Below are positions 25,803 to 34,372 of a stretch of DNA of 64,000 bases, piece after piece. Source of the DNA: HXMU1420-2 sp040830545 (lineage in GTDB: Bacteria; Pseudomonadota; Alphaproteobacteria; Rhodobacterales; Rhodobacteraceae). A program made the position numbers and the translations under genes. Each line of letters opens with the position of its first letter. Positions within the stretch are counted from its first letter, which is position 1. The stretch lies in contig JBFOMB010000030.1 of assembly GCA_040830545.1 (NCBI GenBank), positions 62,001 through 126,000 of the forward strand, written 5' to 3'. Below the pieces are notes generated by a model. That model had not been told where the DNA came from, did no database searches, and saw only the letters and a list, made by a program, of their open reading frames with translations.

Positions 25803-27626
25803 CTACTCAACAGTCACCGATTTCGCCAGGTTACGCGGTTGATCCACGTCGGTGCCTTTGGCGACAGCGGTGTAATACGCCAACAATTGCGCAGGCAAAG
25901 CGTAGAGGATGGGGCTGAGAGCCTCGTGCACCTTGGGCATGCGGATGGTCAGCCAAACACCCTCGCCTGCTTCCTCGATCCCTGCCTCGTCTGACACCAG
26001 AATGACTTTGCCCTCACGTGCCATGACCTCCTGCATGTTCGACACGGTTTTGTCGAACAGGGAATCGCGCGGCGCAAGGACGACCACCGGCATGTGGGAA
26101 TCGATCAGGGCGATGGGGCCGTGTTTCAATTCGCCCGAGGCATAGCCTTCGGCGTGAATATAGCTGATTTCCTTCAGCTTCAGCGCTGCTTCCAACGCCA
26201 TCGGGTACATCGCGCCCCGGCCCAGGAACAGAACATCGCGTGCTTCGCTCAGCTGATTGGCGGCCTGTTGCATTGCGTCCGACTGGTCCAGCGCTGCGTC
26301 CATAAGAGCAGGCAGGTTGCGGATCGCTGCGATGGTGTTTTCCAGTTCAGTGTCGGACATCAACCCGCGATCCGACGCGGCCTTGAGTGCGAGGCTGAGC
26401 AGCACAGTAAGCTGGCAGGTGAATGCCTTGGTCGAGGCAACGCCGATTTCCACACCGGCGTGGATCGGCAGAACCAGATCGCTTTCCCGCGCGATGGAGC
26501 TTTCGGGGACATTAACCACGGACACGATTTTGTCCGCCTTGCCTTCGCAATAGCGTAGCGCGGCGAGCGTGTCGGCGGTTTCACCCGACTGACTGACGAA
26601 CAGAGCCACCGTGCCTTTTGTCACCGGGGGTTCGCGGTAGCGGAATTCAGACGCGATGTCGATTTCCACCGGCATCCGCGCGATCTGTTCGAACCAGTAT
26701 TTCGCAACGGCGCAGGCGTAATAGGCTGTGCCACAGGCCACCATGACCAGCCGGTCGACCGAGGCGAAATCCAAACCTTCACCGGGCAGTGTGATCCCCG
26801 CGCCATCTGCGGTCAGGTAATGTCCGGCGGCTTCGCGGATCACCGTGGGTTGCTCCACGATTTCCTTGGCCATGAAGTGTTTGTGCCCGGCTTTGTCCAC
26901 GCGGGTGCGATCCAGCTGGATATGGCGGACTTCGCGGTTGGCCAGTTCGCCGTTGATATCGCGGATTTCCAGCGAGGTGCGGGTCAGGACGGCGCGGTCG
27001 CCTTCTTCCAGATAGGTGATGCGATCCGTCAATGGGGCCAGCGCGATGGCGTCAGAACCCACAAACATCTCTCCGTCCCCATGGCCGATAGCCAGCGGAG
27101 AGCCCTTGCGCGCGGCGACAATCAGATCCTCTTCGCCGTCAAACAGGAAGGCCAGCGCAAATGCTCCGTCCAGACGGTCAATCGCGGCGTTGGCGGCCTC
27201 AACGGGGGTTTTGCCCTGTGCCATGTAGTGCTGGGTCAGCAGGGCGACGGTTTCCGTATCGGTTTCGGTTTCAAATCCGATGCCGTGTTCGGCAAGTTCC
27301 GTACGCAATTCGCGGAAGTTTTCGATGATTCCGTTGTGGACGACCGCGACCGAACCCGCGCGATGGGGGTGTGCGTTCGTGACGGACGGAACGCCATGGG
27401 TGGCCCAGCGCGTGTGGCCGATGCCGGATTTTCCAGGCAGTGGCTCGTGCACCAGAAGGTCGGACAGGTTGACCAGTTTACCTACGGCACGGCGGCGATC
27501 CAGTTTCCCACCATTGATCGTGGCCAATCCGGCGCTATCGTACCCACGATATTCCAGTCGCTTCAGCGCTTCGACCAGGATCGGGGCGGCCTCGTGTTCC
27601 CCCAGAACGCCAACAATTCCGCACAT
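25803..27626 (-). CDS. glmS: Glutamine-fructose-6-phosphate aminotransferase (isomerising)
   Basis: GlmS makes glucosamine-6-phosphate, the entry to UDP-GlcNAc for peptidoglycan and lipopolysaccharide. The 607-residue enzyme begins MCGIVGVLG (nucleophile Cys2 of the glutaminase domain) with EYRGYDSAG and TRWATHG, followed by two SIS domains (SQSGETADT, STKAFTCQ) and the C-terminal PRNLAKSVTVE. Its ATG overlaps the glmU stop by one base (TAATG), so glmU-glmS is one operon. No room exists for a glmS ribozyme. Confidence 0.97.
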   Translation of the reverse strand: MCGIVGVLGEHEAAPILVEALKRLEYRGYDSAGLATINGGKLDRRRAVGKLVNLSDLLVHEPLPGKSGIGHTRWATHGVPSVTNAHPHRAGSVAVVHNGIIENFRELRTELAEHGIGFETETDTETVALLTQHYMAQGKTPVEAANAAIDRLDGAFALAFLFDGEEDLIVAARKGSPLAIGHGDGEMFVGSDAIALAPLTDRITYLEEGDRAVLTRTSLEIRDINGELANREVRHIQLDRTRVDKAGHKHFMAKEIVEQPTVIREAAGHYLTADGAGITLPGEGLDFASVDRLVMVACGTAYYACAVAKYWFEQIARMPVEIDIASEFRYREPPVTKGTVALFVSQSGETADTLAALRYCEGKADKIVSVVNVPESSIARESDLVLPIHAGVEIGVASTKAFTCQLTVLLSLALKAASDRGLMSDTELENTIAAIRNLPALMDAALDQSDAMQQAANQLSEARDVLFLGRGAMYPMALEAALKLKEISYIHAEGYASGELKHGPIALIDSHMPVVVLAPRDSLFDKTVSNMQEVMAREGKVILVSDEAGIEEAGEGVWLTIRMPKVHEALSPILYALPAQLLAYYTAVAKGTDVDQPRNLAKSVTVE

Positions 27627-28981
27627 TAGCTTTTTCCCTTGTCCCGTCTGGCCTTTTTGGCCTGCAATATCTTCTTCAGTTTCCTGGCCGAACCCAGCTT
27701 GTTCTGTTGCGCCGACCGGCTGATGGCCAGCGCATCCGGCTCAACATCCAGGGTCACCACTGTCGCGGTGGCCGTCATTGCCCCATCACCCACGGTGACA
27801 GGCGCGACCAGCATCGTATTCGACCCGACAAAAACATCCGCACCGATGGTGGTTTGATGCTTCATCACGCCGTCATAGTTACAGGTGATCGTACCCGCTC
27901 CGATGTTCGACCTCGCCCCGACTGTGGCGTCGCCAATGTACGTCAGGTGGTTGACCTTTGCGCCTTCGTCAATCTGGGCGTTCTTGATTTCCACAAAGTT
28001 TCCGACACGCACACCTTCGGACAGCTCAGTTCCCGGACGCAGGCGCGCATACGGGCCGACAATAGCCTCGCGGCTGACATGGCAACCTTCCAGGTGGGAA
28101 AAGGCGCGAATGGTGGCGCCGGATTCAACGGTGACACCTGGGCCGAAAACGACATTAGGCTCGATGACAGTGTCGCGACCGATGACAGTGTCATGGGCCA
28201 GGTATACGGTGTCAGGCGCCATCAGAGTTACGCCGTTTTCCAGCAAATCTGCCCGCGCCCGACGTTGAAACACGCCGTCAGCCATGGCCAGATCGGTGCG
28301 AGAGTTCACGCCCAGCGTTTCCTGTTCGTCGCAGGCAATTGCGGTGACGGACATGCCATTGTCACGCGCGATTTCGACAACGTCTGGCAAGTAGTATTCG
28401 CCCTGGGCATTGTTGTTGCCGACCTTGGAAAGCAGGTCGAACAGGCGACCGGAGTCACAGGCCAGCAGCCCGCTGTTGCAGAACCGGATGTTGCGTTCTT
28501 CTTCGGTGGCATCCTTGAATTCCACAATTCGCAGCAGGGTGTCACCGTCCATCACCAGGCGGCCATATCGGCCCGGATCTGCAGCGTTGAAGCCCAGAAT
28601 GACCAGGTCGAATTCCTGCCGTGCTGCGACCATACGGTCCAGCGTGTCCGGCTGGACAAAGGGCGTGTCCCCGTAAAGCACCACGACGTCCCCGGCAAAA
28701 TCCGACAACGCGTCCCGTGCCATGTCGACGGCATGCGCCGTGCCTTTCTGTTCGGCCTGTTCGACAACTTCGGCGGCCGGGTCGATGTCCAAGGTCGCGG
28801 CCTTCACCGCGTCAAACCCGTGGCCTGCGACAATCACGGTCCGTTCGGGGTTCAAATGCCCACCGGTCGCCATTGCATGTGCCAGCATGGGGGCGTGGCC
28901 AATGGGGTGCAGAACCTTGGGCAAATCGGATTTCATCCGGGTGCCTTTGCCCGCAGCGAGGATGACCAATGAAACCGGCAT
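27626..28981 (-). CDS. glmU: Bifunctional UDP-GlcNAc pyrophosphorylase / GlcN-1-P acetyltransferase
   Basis: GlmU acetylates glucosamine-1-phosphate and uridylylates it to UDP-GlcNAc. The 451-residue product has the N-terminal LAAGKGTRMKSDLPKVLH signature, VVLYGDTPF, and a left-handed beta-helix C-terminal half with GAGTITCNYDGVMKHQT, which binds acetyl-CoA. I start at the ATG at 28981 because translation then begins MPVSLVILAAGKG as in the family; an in-frame ATG 60 bases upstream would add an atypical extension. It precedes glmS, as in E. coli. Confidence 0.96.
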   Translation of the reverse strand: MPVSLVILAAGKGTRMKSDLPKVLHPIGHAPMLAHAMATGGHLNPERTVIVAGHGFDAVKAATLDIDPAAEVVEQAEQKGTAHAVDMARDALSDFAGDVVVLYGDTPFVQPDTLDRMVAARQEFDLVILGFNAADPGRYGRLVMDGDTLLRIVEFKDATEEERNIRFCNSGLLACDSGRLFDLLSKVGNNNAQGEYYLPDVVEIARDNGMSVTAIACDEQETLGVNSRTDLAMADGVFQRRARADLLENGVTLMAPDTVYLAHDTVIGRDTVIEPNVVFGPGVTVESGATIRAFSHLEGCHVSREAIVGPYARLRPGTELSEGVRVGNFVEIKNAQIDEGAKVNHLTYIGDATVGARSNIGAGTITCNYDGVMKHQTTIGADVFVGSNTMLVAPVTVGDGAMTATATVVTLDVEPDALAISRSAQQNKLGSARKLKKILQAKKARRDKGKS

Positions 28982-29171
28982 ATGTGTCTCTGTCTTCAAA
29001 AAATTGCATAGCTCTTCTAAACGTTGAATGGCGTGGCGCAAGGTAGGAACGCATCAAACATCGTTGCAAGGCGTAGCATTGTTCGGCGGAGGCTTGCGCA
29101 AGATTGATTTCGCGTTTCGTTGCAGGTGCTTACGACAAAGCGATCCATGGCGACAAAAGGGATTGGCGTTG

Positions 29172-30164
29172 ATGAAGATGATGAAACTGGGGTCCGATGG
29201 GCCCAGCGTGTCGCGGTTTGGGTTGGGCGCGATGTCCTTTGCCGGGATCTATGGCGATGCCACGGTCGAAGAAAGTTACGCGGTTCTGGATGCCAGCGTC
29301 GATCATGGCGTGACCCACATTGATACGGCCAATGTCTATGGCAATGGCCGCAGCGAAGAGATCATTGGCGAGTGGTTTGCCAAGCGTCCCGGCGCGCGGA
29401 CCAAAATGGTGCTGGCGACCAAGGCGGGCATCACGCGCAACCCGGATCGGCGGTTCAACAGTGATCCTGATCATCTGAAGGACTCGTTGGATGCCAGTCT
29501 GAAGCGGTTGGGGGTTGATCATGTCGATCTGTTCTATGTGCATCGCTATGACCGCACGCACAGCCCCGAGGATGTGGCCGGAACGCTGAAGCAACTGATC
29601 GACAGTGGCAAAACGCGCGCCGTTGGACTGTCCGAGATTGCTCCCAGCACCTTGCGTCGGGCCGCGAGCGAGTGCCCAATTGCAGCCGTGCAGTCGGAAT
29701 ATTCCCTGTCCACCCGCGCGCCTGAACTGGGTCTGGTGCAGGCCTGCGCCGAACTGGGCGCGACGTTGGTGGCCTTTTCACCGGTTGGGCGGTCCTTCCT
29801 GACGGATGATCCGTTTTCCTTTGAGCGGGGGCAGTCAATCCCGTTTACCAAAAATAACCCGCGTTTCATGGAACCGAACTACTCCGCCAATATCGCAGCG
29901 ACGGATCGGTTCCGCGCCTTGGCCACCGAAATGGGCATTCCGGCGGCTGGATTGGCGATTGCATGGCTGAATGCGCAGGCGCCGCATATTCTGCCAATCC
30001 CCGGCACCAAAAACACCGCACATCTGGCGGAACTGGTTAGAGGGGCCGAAATTGACCTGACGCCGGAGGATCTGACCAAGATCGAACAGGTGCTGCCCGT
30101 CGGTTGGGCGCATGGGGACCGGTACAACGCGTCACAATGGGAGGGGCCGGAGCGGTATTGCTGA
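29172..30164 (+). CDS. Aldo/keto reductase
   Basis: The 330-residue NADPH-dependent oxidoreductase shows the AKR catalytic tetrad: Asp in HIDTANVYG, Tyr of the same segment, Lys in LATKAGI, and His in FYVHRYD. The C-terminal NADP-binding loop LPIPGTKNTAHL is present. It resembles the YajO/IolS group acting on sugar or other aldehydes; substrate unknown. The start is the ATG at 29172, with AAAAGGG about ten bases before it; translation starts MKMMKLGSDGPSVSRFGLG. It is divergent from glmU and convergent with the UPF0261 gene, 13 bases away. Confidence 0.9.
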   Translation: MKMMKLGSDGPSVSRFGLGAMSFAGIYGDATVEESYAVLDASVDHGVTHIDTANVYGNGRSEEIIGEWFAKRPGARTKMVLATKAGITRNPDRRFNSDPDHLKDSLDASLKRLGVDHVDLFYVHRYDRTHSPEDVAGTLKQLIDSGKTRAVGLSEIAPSTLRRAASECPIAAVQSEYSLSTRAPELGLVQACAELGATLVAFSPVGRSFLTDDPFSFERGQSIPFTKNNPRFMEPNYSANIAATDRFRALATEMGIPAAGLAIAWLNAQAPHILPIPGTKNTAHLAELVRGAEIDLTPEDLTKIEQVLPVGWAHGDRYNASQWEGPERYC

Positions 30165-30177
30165 CGGCCCCGCGTCG

Positions 30178-31419
30178 TCAAAGCGTGGTTTTCAGCGTAC
30201 CGTCCGCGATCCAGCCATCAATGATCTCCAACACCTTGTTGGAGTATTCGATGTCGTTGATGTGGCAGTCCAGAACCGACAATTCGATAGGGTCGGTCAT
30301 CACCTTCTGAAACTCGTCCACCATTTCGGCCAGCGCTTCGGGGTCGTGGGCGGGCATGCCTTCTAGGTCCCAGGCATGGATGCCCTGCGTCGGCAGGATG
30401 AAATGCACGGGTCCTTTGGACTTTTTCAGGCGGCTGGCCATTTCACGGGCGATCTCGCGTCGTTCCTGCCCGGTATAACTTGCCGAGGCTAGCAGACGGT
30501 TATGCGCGTGATAGGCGCGGTCGCGGAATTGTTCAGGCACAGGTTTCCATGTGGCAAAGTCAGTCATGTCGCAGAAGGCCGGACCGGCGATGATCGGGAT
30601 GCCCAGCGCCCCGCCCGAGGTCATGCGATCCGCGCCCGGGCTGACAACGGACCCATGCATGAGGTTGCCGATTTCCGCAGCAGCCAGTTCCAGCATCGCG
30701 GCGAAATAGCCCTGCTTTGCAAGGCTTTCCATCGCCATGCCACCCATGCCGGTGCCGTGAAACACAGCCAGCGAAAAGCCGCGTTGTTCCAATGGTGCGC
30801 GCAGATGCACCATGTATTTGAGCGCGGAAGAGCCAAAGCTCATCATGCCAATTACGGGCCGATCCGGGTCCGGTTTGACCACCGCCTGCGCTGCACCATA
30901 AACGGCCCCGGCGGCCTGGCTGAGTGTTGCCATGCAGATATCGTTCAACCCATAGAGGCCGCCTGCCCACAGGATCATCTGAATATCCGCCGACAAGCGT
31001 TCCGGTGGGATCAGGGCAGAAAACGCGATTGTAGATACGACGTATTTCGGAACCCCGATGGGCAGGGCCGCCGCGCAATCCAGGGCCAGATCGGTGCCCA
31101 TGGTTCCGCCGAGTGCGAGCATGCCGTCAATTTTACCCTCTGCGTGCAATTTGGCGGTCAACGCAGCGGCCCCGTCCGCCATGATCTGCATCGCGCGGTT
31201 TTCATCACCACTGTCGATGGCGTCCTGAATGGTCTTGCCCGCGGCTGCGGCCACGTCGTGTTTGGATATGTCAGTTGGTTCAGAGGGATCGCCCAAAACG
31301 CTTACATCCATGGACAGGACATTGCCGCCCAGCTTGCGAATGCTGTCGCAGACGAACAGCAGTTCGGGGTCCTTGGTGTCATAGGTCCCGATCACAAGGA
31401 TGGTTTTCGTGTCGCTCAT
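30178..31419 (-). CDS. Tm-1-like ATP-binding domain protein (UPF0261)
   Basis: The 413-residue protein begins with ILVIGTYDTKDPELLFVCD and has GGTMGTDLA, IGMMSFGSSA, FHGTGMGGMAMESLA and PTQGIHAWDLEGMPAHDPEA, the characteristic blocks of the UPF0261/Tm-1-like family. The plant relative Tm-1 binds ATP and blocks tobamovirus replication; bacterial members have no established reaction. They are often encoded with a TIM-barrel partner (fused in plants), which is absent here. The gene is divergent from the hpa operon over a 169-base shared upstream region, which suggests co-regulation, though no role in aromatic degradation is known. Confidence 0.88.
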   Translation of the reverse strand: MSDTKTILVIGTYDTKDPELLFVCDSIRKLGGNVLSMDVSVLGDPSEPTDISKHDVAAAAGKTIQDAIDSGDENRAMQIMADGAAALTAKLHAEGKIDGMLALGGTMGTDLALDCAAALPIGVPKYVVSTIAFSALIPPERLSADIQMILWAGGLYGLNDICMATLSQAAGAVYGAAQAVVKPDPDRPVIGMMSFGSSALKYMVHLRAPLEQRGFSLAVFHGTGMGGMAMESLAKQGYFAAMLELAAAEIGNLMHGSVVSPGADRMTSGGALGIPIIAGPAFCDMTDFATWKPVPEQFRDRAYHAHNRLLASASYTGQERREIAREMASRLKKSKGPVHFILPTQGIHAWDLEGMPAHDPEALAEMVDEFQKVMTDPIELSVLDCHINDIEYSNKVLEIIDGWIADGTLKTTL

Positions 31420-31537
31420 TGCGGTCCTCCCGAATTGCGCCTTTGCCGCGCATCCATTTATCCTTCAGATCACAGAAGGGGTTCGCTGCAGTATCGCCGG
31501 ATCCGTCTGACCTGCAATCGGAACATAAAACCCGCCG

Positions 31538-31566
31538 TTGACAAGTCACTTATTTTTAATTAACAT
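31538..31566 (+). promoter_or_regulatory. Sigma-70-type promoter of the hpa operon
   Basis: TTGACA (31538-31543), 17-base spacer, TAACAT (31561-31566). An 8-base palindrome TTAATTAA (31556-31563) overlaps the -10, and AAGT-C-ACTT (31543-31551) overlaps the -35; either could be an operator. The predicted leader is only about 16 bases before the hpaF ATG. Confidence 0.6.
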
Positions 31567-31588
31567 GTGTAGCAATAGGGAAGAGGAC

Positions 31589-31972
31589 ATGCCACACTTT
31601 CACATCGAATACTCCGGCAACATCGAATCCTGTGTCGATGTCGGGGCGCTGTGCGAATGCATCCGCGCGGCGGCGGTGCAGATAGACACGTTTCCCCTGG
31701 CGGGCGTTCGTGTGCGGGCCACGCGTGTCGATCATTATGCCATTGCGGATGGAAATCCCAAGCACGGATTTGTCGACATTTCGATCCGTCTGCGCGGCGG
31801 CCGTCCTGCGGATGTCAAAGAGGACGCGACCAACGCAATTTTCGCAGCGGCACGCGATTTCCTGGCACCGGCCATGTCCGAACATTCCATCGCACTGTCG
31901 CTTGAAATGCGGGACATCGACCCCGCGCTATCGCCCAAAACGGGCACGATCCGAGATCACATGGAGGGCTGA
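31589..31972 (+). CDS. hpaF: 5-carboxymethyl-2-hydroxymuconate delta-isomerase
   Basis: HpaF isomerises 5-carboxymethyl-2-hydroxymuconate in homoprotocatechuate degradation, a small tautomerase-fold enzyme using its N-terminal proline. The 127-residue product starts MPHFHIEYS, so Pro2 would be exposed after Met removal, and ends RDIDP...HMEG as in CHMI. The ATG at 31589 has AAGAGGA six bases upstream; an in-frame ATG 51 bases earlier would mask the proline and lie in the promoter. It leads the operon; hpaE starts two bases after its stop. Confidence 0.9.
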   Translation: MPHFHIEYSGNIESCVDVGALCECIRAAAVQIDTFPLAGVRVRATRVDHYAIADGNPKHGFVDISIRLRGGRPADVKEDATNAIFAAARDFLAPAMSEHSIALSLEMRDIDPALSPKTGTIRDHMEG

Positions 31973-31974
31973 AC

Positions 31975-33483
31975 ATGACAGCGCTTGAGCAGAATATCGA
32001 AAAGCTGCAAGGCTACTTGGCCCGGTTCCAGGCAGAAGGCATTTCGAACCGCATCGCCGGTGAAGATCGCGCCGGGGCTGCCGGGTCGTTCCAGAACATT
32101 TCGCCCGTGGACAAAAGCGCGATCTGTCAGGTGGCGCAGGGTGATGCCAGCGACATTGATGCAGCGGCGAACGCGGCGGCAGATGCTTTTGCCGGGTGGC
32201 GCGACATGCCCGCGACCGAGCGGCGCAAAATCCTGATCCGCGTGGCCGAAGGGATCGAAGCGCGGGCGGAGGAGATCGCCCTTTGTGAATGTTGGGACAC
32301 TGGTCAGGCCTATCGGTTCATGTCCAAGGCCGCGCTGCGCGGGGCTGAGAATTTCCGCTACTTCGCCGATCAGGTCGTGCAAGCGCGGGACGGTCAGCAT
32401 CTGAAATCTCCCACGCTGATGAACGTCACCACGCGGGTGCCGATTGGCCCGGTCGGGGTGATCACGCCATGGAATACGCCGTTTATGCTGTCGACGTGGA
32501 AGATTGCACCGGCGCTGGCGGCGGGATGCACGGTGGTGCACAAACCGGCCGAAGCCTCGCCCGTGACGGCGCGTCTGCTGGTTGAGATTGCTGAGGAGGC
32601 CGGGCTGCCCCCCGGCGTTCTGAACACCGTCAATGGGTTTGGCGAAGAGGCGGGCAAGGCGCTGTGTGAACATCCCAAGATCAAGGCCATCGCCTTTGTT
32701 GGCGAAAGCCGCACGGGCAGCCTGATCACCAAGCAGGGCGCTGACACGCTAAAGCGCAACCACTTGGAGCTGGGTGGGAAAAACCCGGTCATCGTGTTTG
32801 ACGACGCGGATCTGGAACGCGCGCTGGATGCGGTAATCTTCATGATCTACTCGATCAATGGCGAACGCTGCACATCCTCGTCCCGTCTGCTGGTGCAGGA
32901 CACCATCCGCGAGGAATTCGAAGCGAAGCTGGTTGAGCGCGTGAACAAGATCAAGGTTGGCCATCCACTGGACCCCGCGACCGAGATCGGGCCACTGGTG
33001 ACCGAAGAGCACTACAAAAAGGTCACATCGTATTTTGACATCGCCAAGGATGACGGCGCGACCATCGCGGCGGGTGGTGAGGCCGTTGGCGACGAAGGAT
33101 ACTTCGTGCGTCCGACCCTGTTTACCGGGGCCAACAACGACATGCGCATCGCACGCGAGGAAATCTTTGGTCCGGTCCTGACTTCGATCCCGTTTTCGAC
33201 CGAGGAAGAGGCGCTGGCGATTGCCAATGACACGGATTACGGCCTGACTGGATACCTTTGGACCAACGACCTGACCCGCGCGCTGCGCTTCACCGACAAG
33301 CTTGAGGCGGGGATGATCTGGGTGAATTCGGAAAACGTGCGCCACCTGCCGACCCCGTTTGGCGGCGTCAAAGCCAGCGGCATCGGCCGCGATGGCGGCG
33401 ATTGGTCGTTCGAATTCTACATGGAGCAGAAGCACATCGGCTTTGCCACCGGCCAGCACAAGATTTCCAGATTGGGCGTCTAG
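31975..33483 (+). CDS. hpaE: 5-carboxymethyl-2-hydroxymuconate semialdehyde dehydrogenase
   Basis: HpaE oxidises the ring-cleavage product CHMS to the dicarboxylate with NAD. The 502-residue aldehyde dehydrogenase has Asn167 in TPWNTPF, the general base Glu265 in LELGGK, and nucleophile Cys299 in GERCTSSSR; the ERCTSSSR wording is characteristic of HpaE. It is the second gene of the operon, 25 bases before hpaD. Confidence 0.93.
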   Translation: MTALEQNIEKLQGYLARFQAEGISNRIAGEDRAGAAGSFQNISPVDKSAICQVAQGDASDIDAAANAAADAFAGWRDMPATERRKILIRVAEGIEARAEEIALCECWDTGQAYRFMSKAALRGAENFRYFADQVVQARDGQHLKSPTLMNVTTRVPIGPVGVITPWNTPFMLSTWKIAPALAAGCTVVHKPAEASPVTARLLVEIAEEAGLPPGVLNTVNGFGEEAGKALCEHPKIKAIAFVGESRTGSLITKQGADTLKRNHLELGGKNPVIVFDDADLERALDAVIFMIYSINGERCTSSSRLLVQDTIREEFEAKLVERVNKIKVGHPLDPATEIGPLVTEEHYKKVTSYFDIAKDDGATIAAGGEAVGDEGYFVRPTLFTGANNDMRIAREEIFGPVLTSIPFSTEEEALAIANDTDYGLTGYLWTNDLTRALRFTDKLEAGMIWVNSENVRHLPTPFGGVKASGIGRDGGDWSFEFYMEQKHIGFATGQHKISRLGV

Positions 33484-33508
33484 CGCGGCGCGTCACGAGG
33501 AGGAGAAG

Positions 33509-34360
33509 ATGGGCGAAATCGTACTTGCAGCCAAGATGACCCACGTGCCGACCATGCTCATGTCCGAGCAGGACGGACCGGTCAAAGGCAAGCGGCAGGC
33601 GGCCATCGACGGCCACCGTGAAATCGCACGCCGTGCGAAAGAGCTGGGCGCAACCACGGTGATCATCTGTGACACGCACTGGGTGATCAACGCCGGGTTC
33701 CATATCAACGCCAATGCCCGGTTCGAGGGGCTCTTCACCTCCAACGAATTCCCGCAGTTCATTCAGGACCTGCCCTACGCCTATGATGGCAATCCAGAGA
33801 TGGGCGATGCGATAGCAAAGGTCGCGTCGGACAAGGGCGTGTACACACTGGCGCATCATCTGGACAGTCTGGAACTGGAATACGGCACACTGGTACCGAT
33901 GCGGTTCATGTCGCGCGAACATGACATGAAGGTCGTGTCGGTCGCCGCCTGGGCCACCGTGCATGATCATGCCGAAAGCCGCGTGGTGGGTGAAGCCATT
34001 CGCGAGGCTGTGGAGGCGTCGGACGAAAAGGTGTTGCTGGTCGCGTCCGGTTCGCTGTCTCACAAGATCTGGGCAAACAAGGACTACGCCGCCAACAACG
34101 GAACATTCACCATCAGTTCCGAATTCAACCGCCAGATGGACCTGCATGTGCTGGAGATGTGGAAGGCCGGTGACCACGCCACCTTCCTCAAGATGCTGAG
34201 TGAATATGCGAGCTTCTGCTGCGGCGAAGGTTCGATGCATGACACGTCGATGCTGTATGGCGCGCTGGGCTGGGACAGCTACACCGGCAAGTGCGAGGTG
34301 GTGACCGAGTATTTCCCCAGTTCCGGCACCGGCCAAACCAACGTAATCTTCCCCGTTTGA
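33509..34360 (+). CDS. hpaD: 3,4-dihydroxyphenylacetate 2,3-dioxygenase, LigB-type (class III extradiol)
   Basis: HpaD opens the ring of homoprotocatechuate with O2 using Fe(II). The 283-residue product is LigB-type and the same length as E. coli HpaD. Candidate ligands are His12 (KMTHVP), His57 (CDTHW) and Glu240 (CGEGS), with the acid-base His185 in GSLSHK. The ATG at 33509 has GGAGGAG upstream. The next gene encodes an unrelated enzyme for the same predicted reaction. Confidence 0.92.
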   Translation: MGEIVLAAKMTHVPTMLMSEQDGPVKGKRQAAIDGHREIARRAKELGATTVIICDTHWVINAGFHINANARFEGLFTSNEFPQFIQDLPYAYDGNPEMGDAIAKVASDKGVYTLAHHLDSLELEYGTLVPMRFMSREHDMKVVSVAAWATVHDHAESRVVGEAIREAVEASDEKVLLVASGSLSHKIWANKDYAANNGTFTISSEFNRQMDLHVLEMWKAGDHATFLKMLSEYASFCCGEGSMHDTSMLYGALGWDSYTGKCEVVTEYFPSSGTGQTNVIFPV

Positions 34361-34372
34361 CAGGAGGCGAGA

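Noticed and set aside
27600..27660. glmS ribozyme or riboswitch upstream of glmS
   Set aside because: The glmS ATG overlaps the glmU stop by one base, leaving no leader.
27707..28972. A 421-codon plus-strand frame opposite glmU
   Set aside because: Antisense shadow of a conserved gene with all GlmU motifs.
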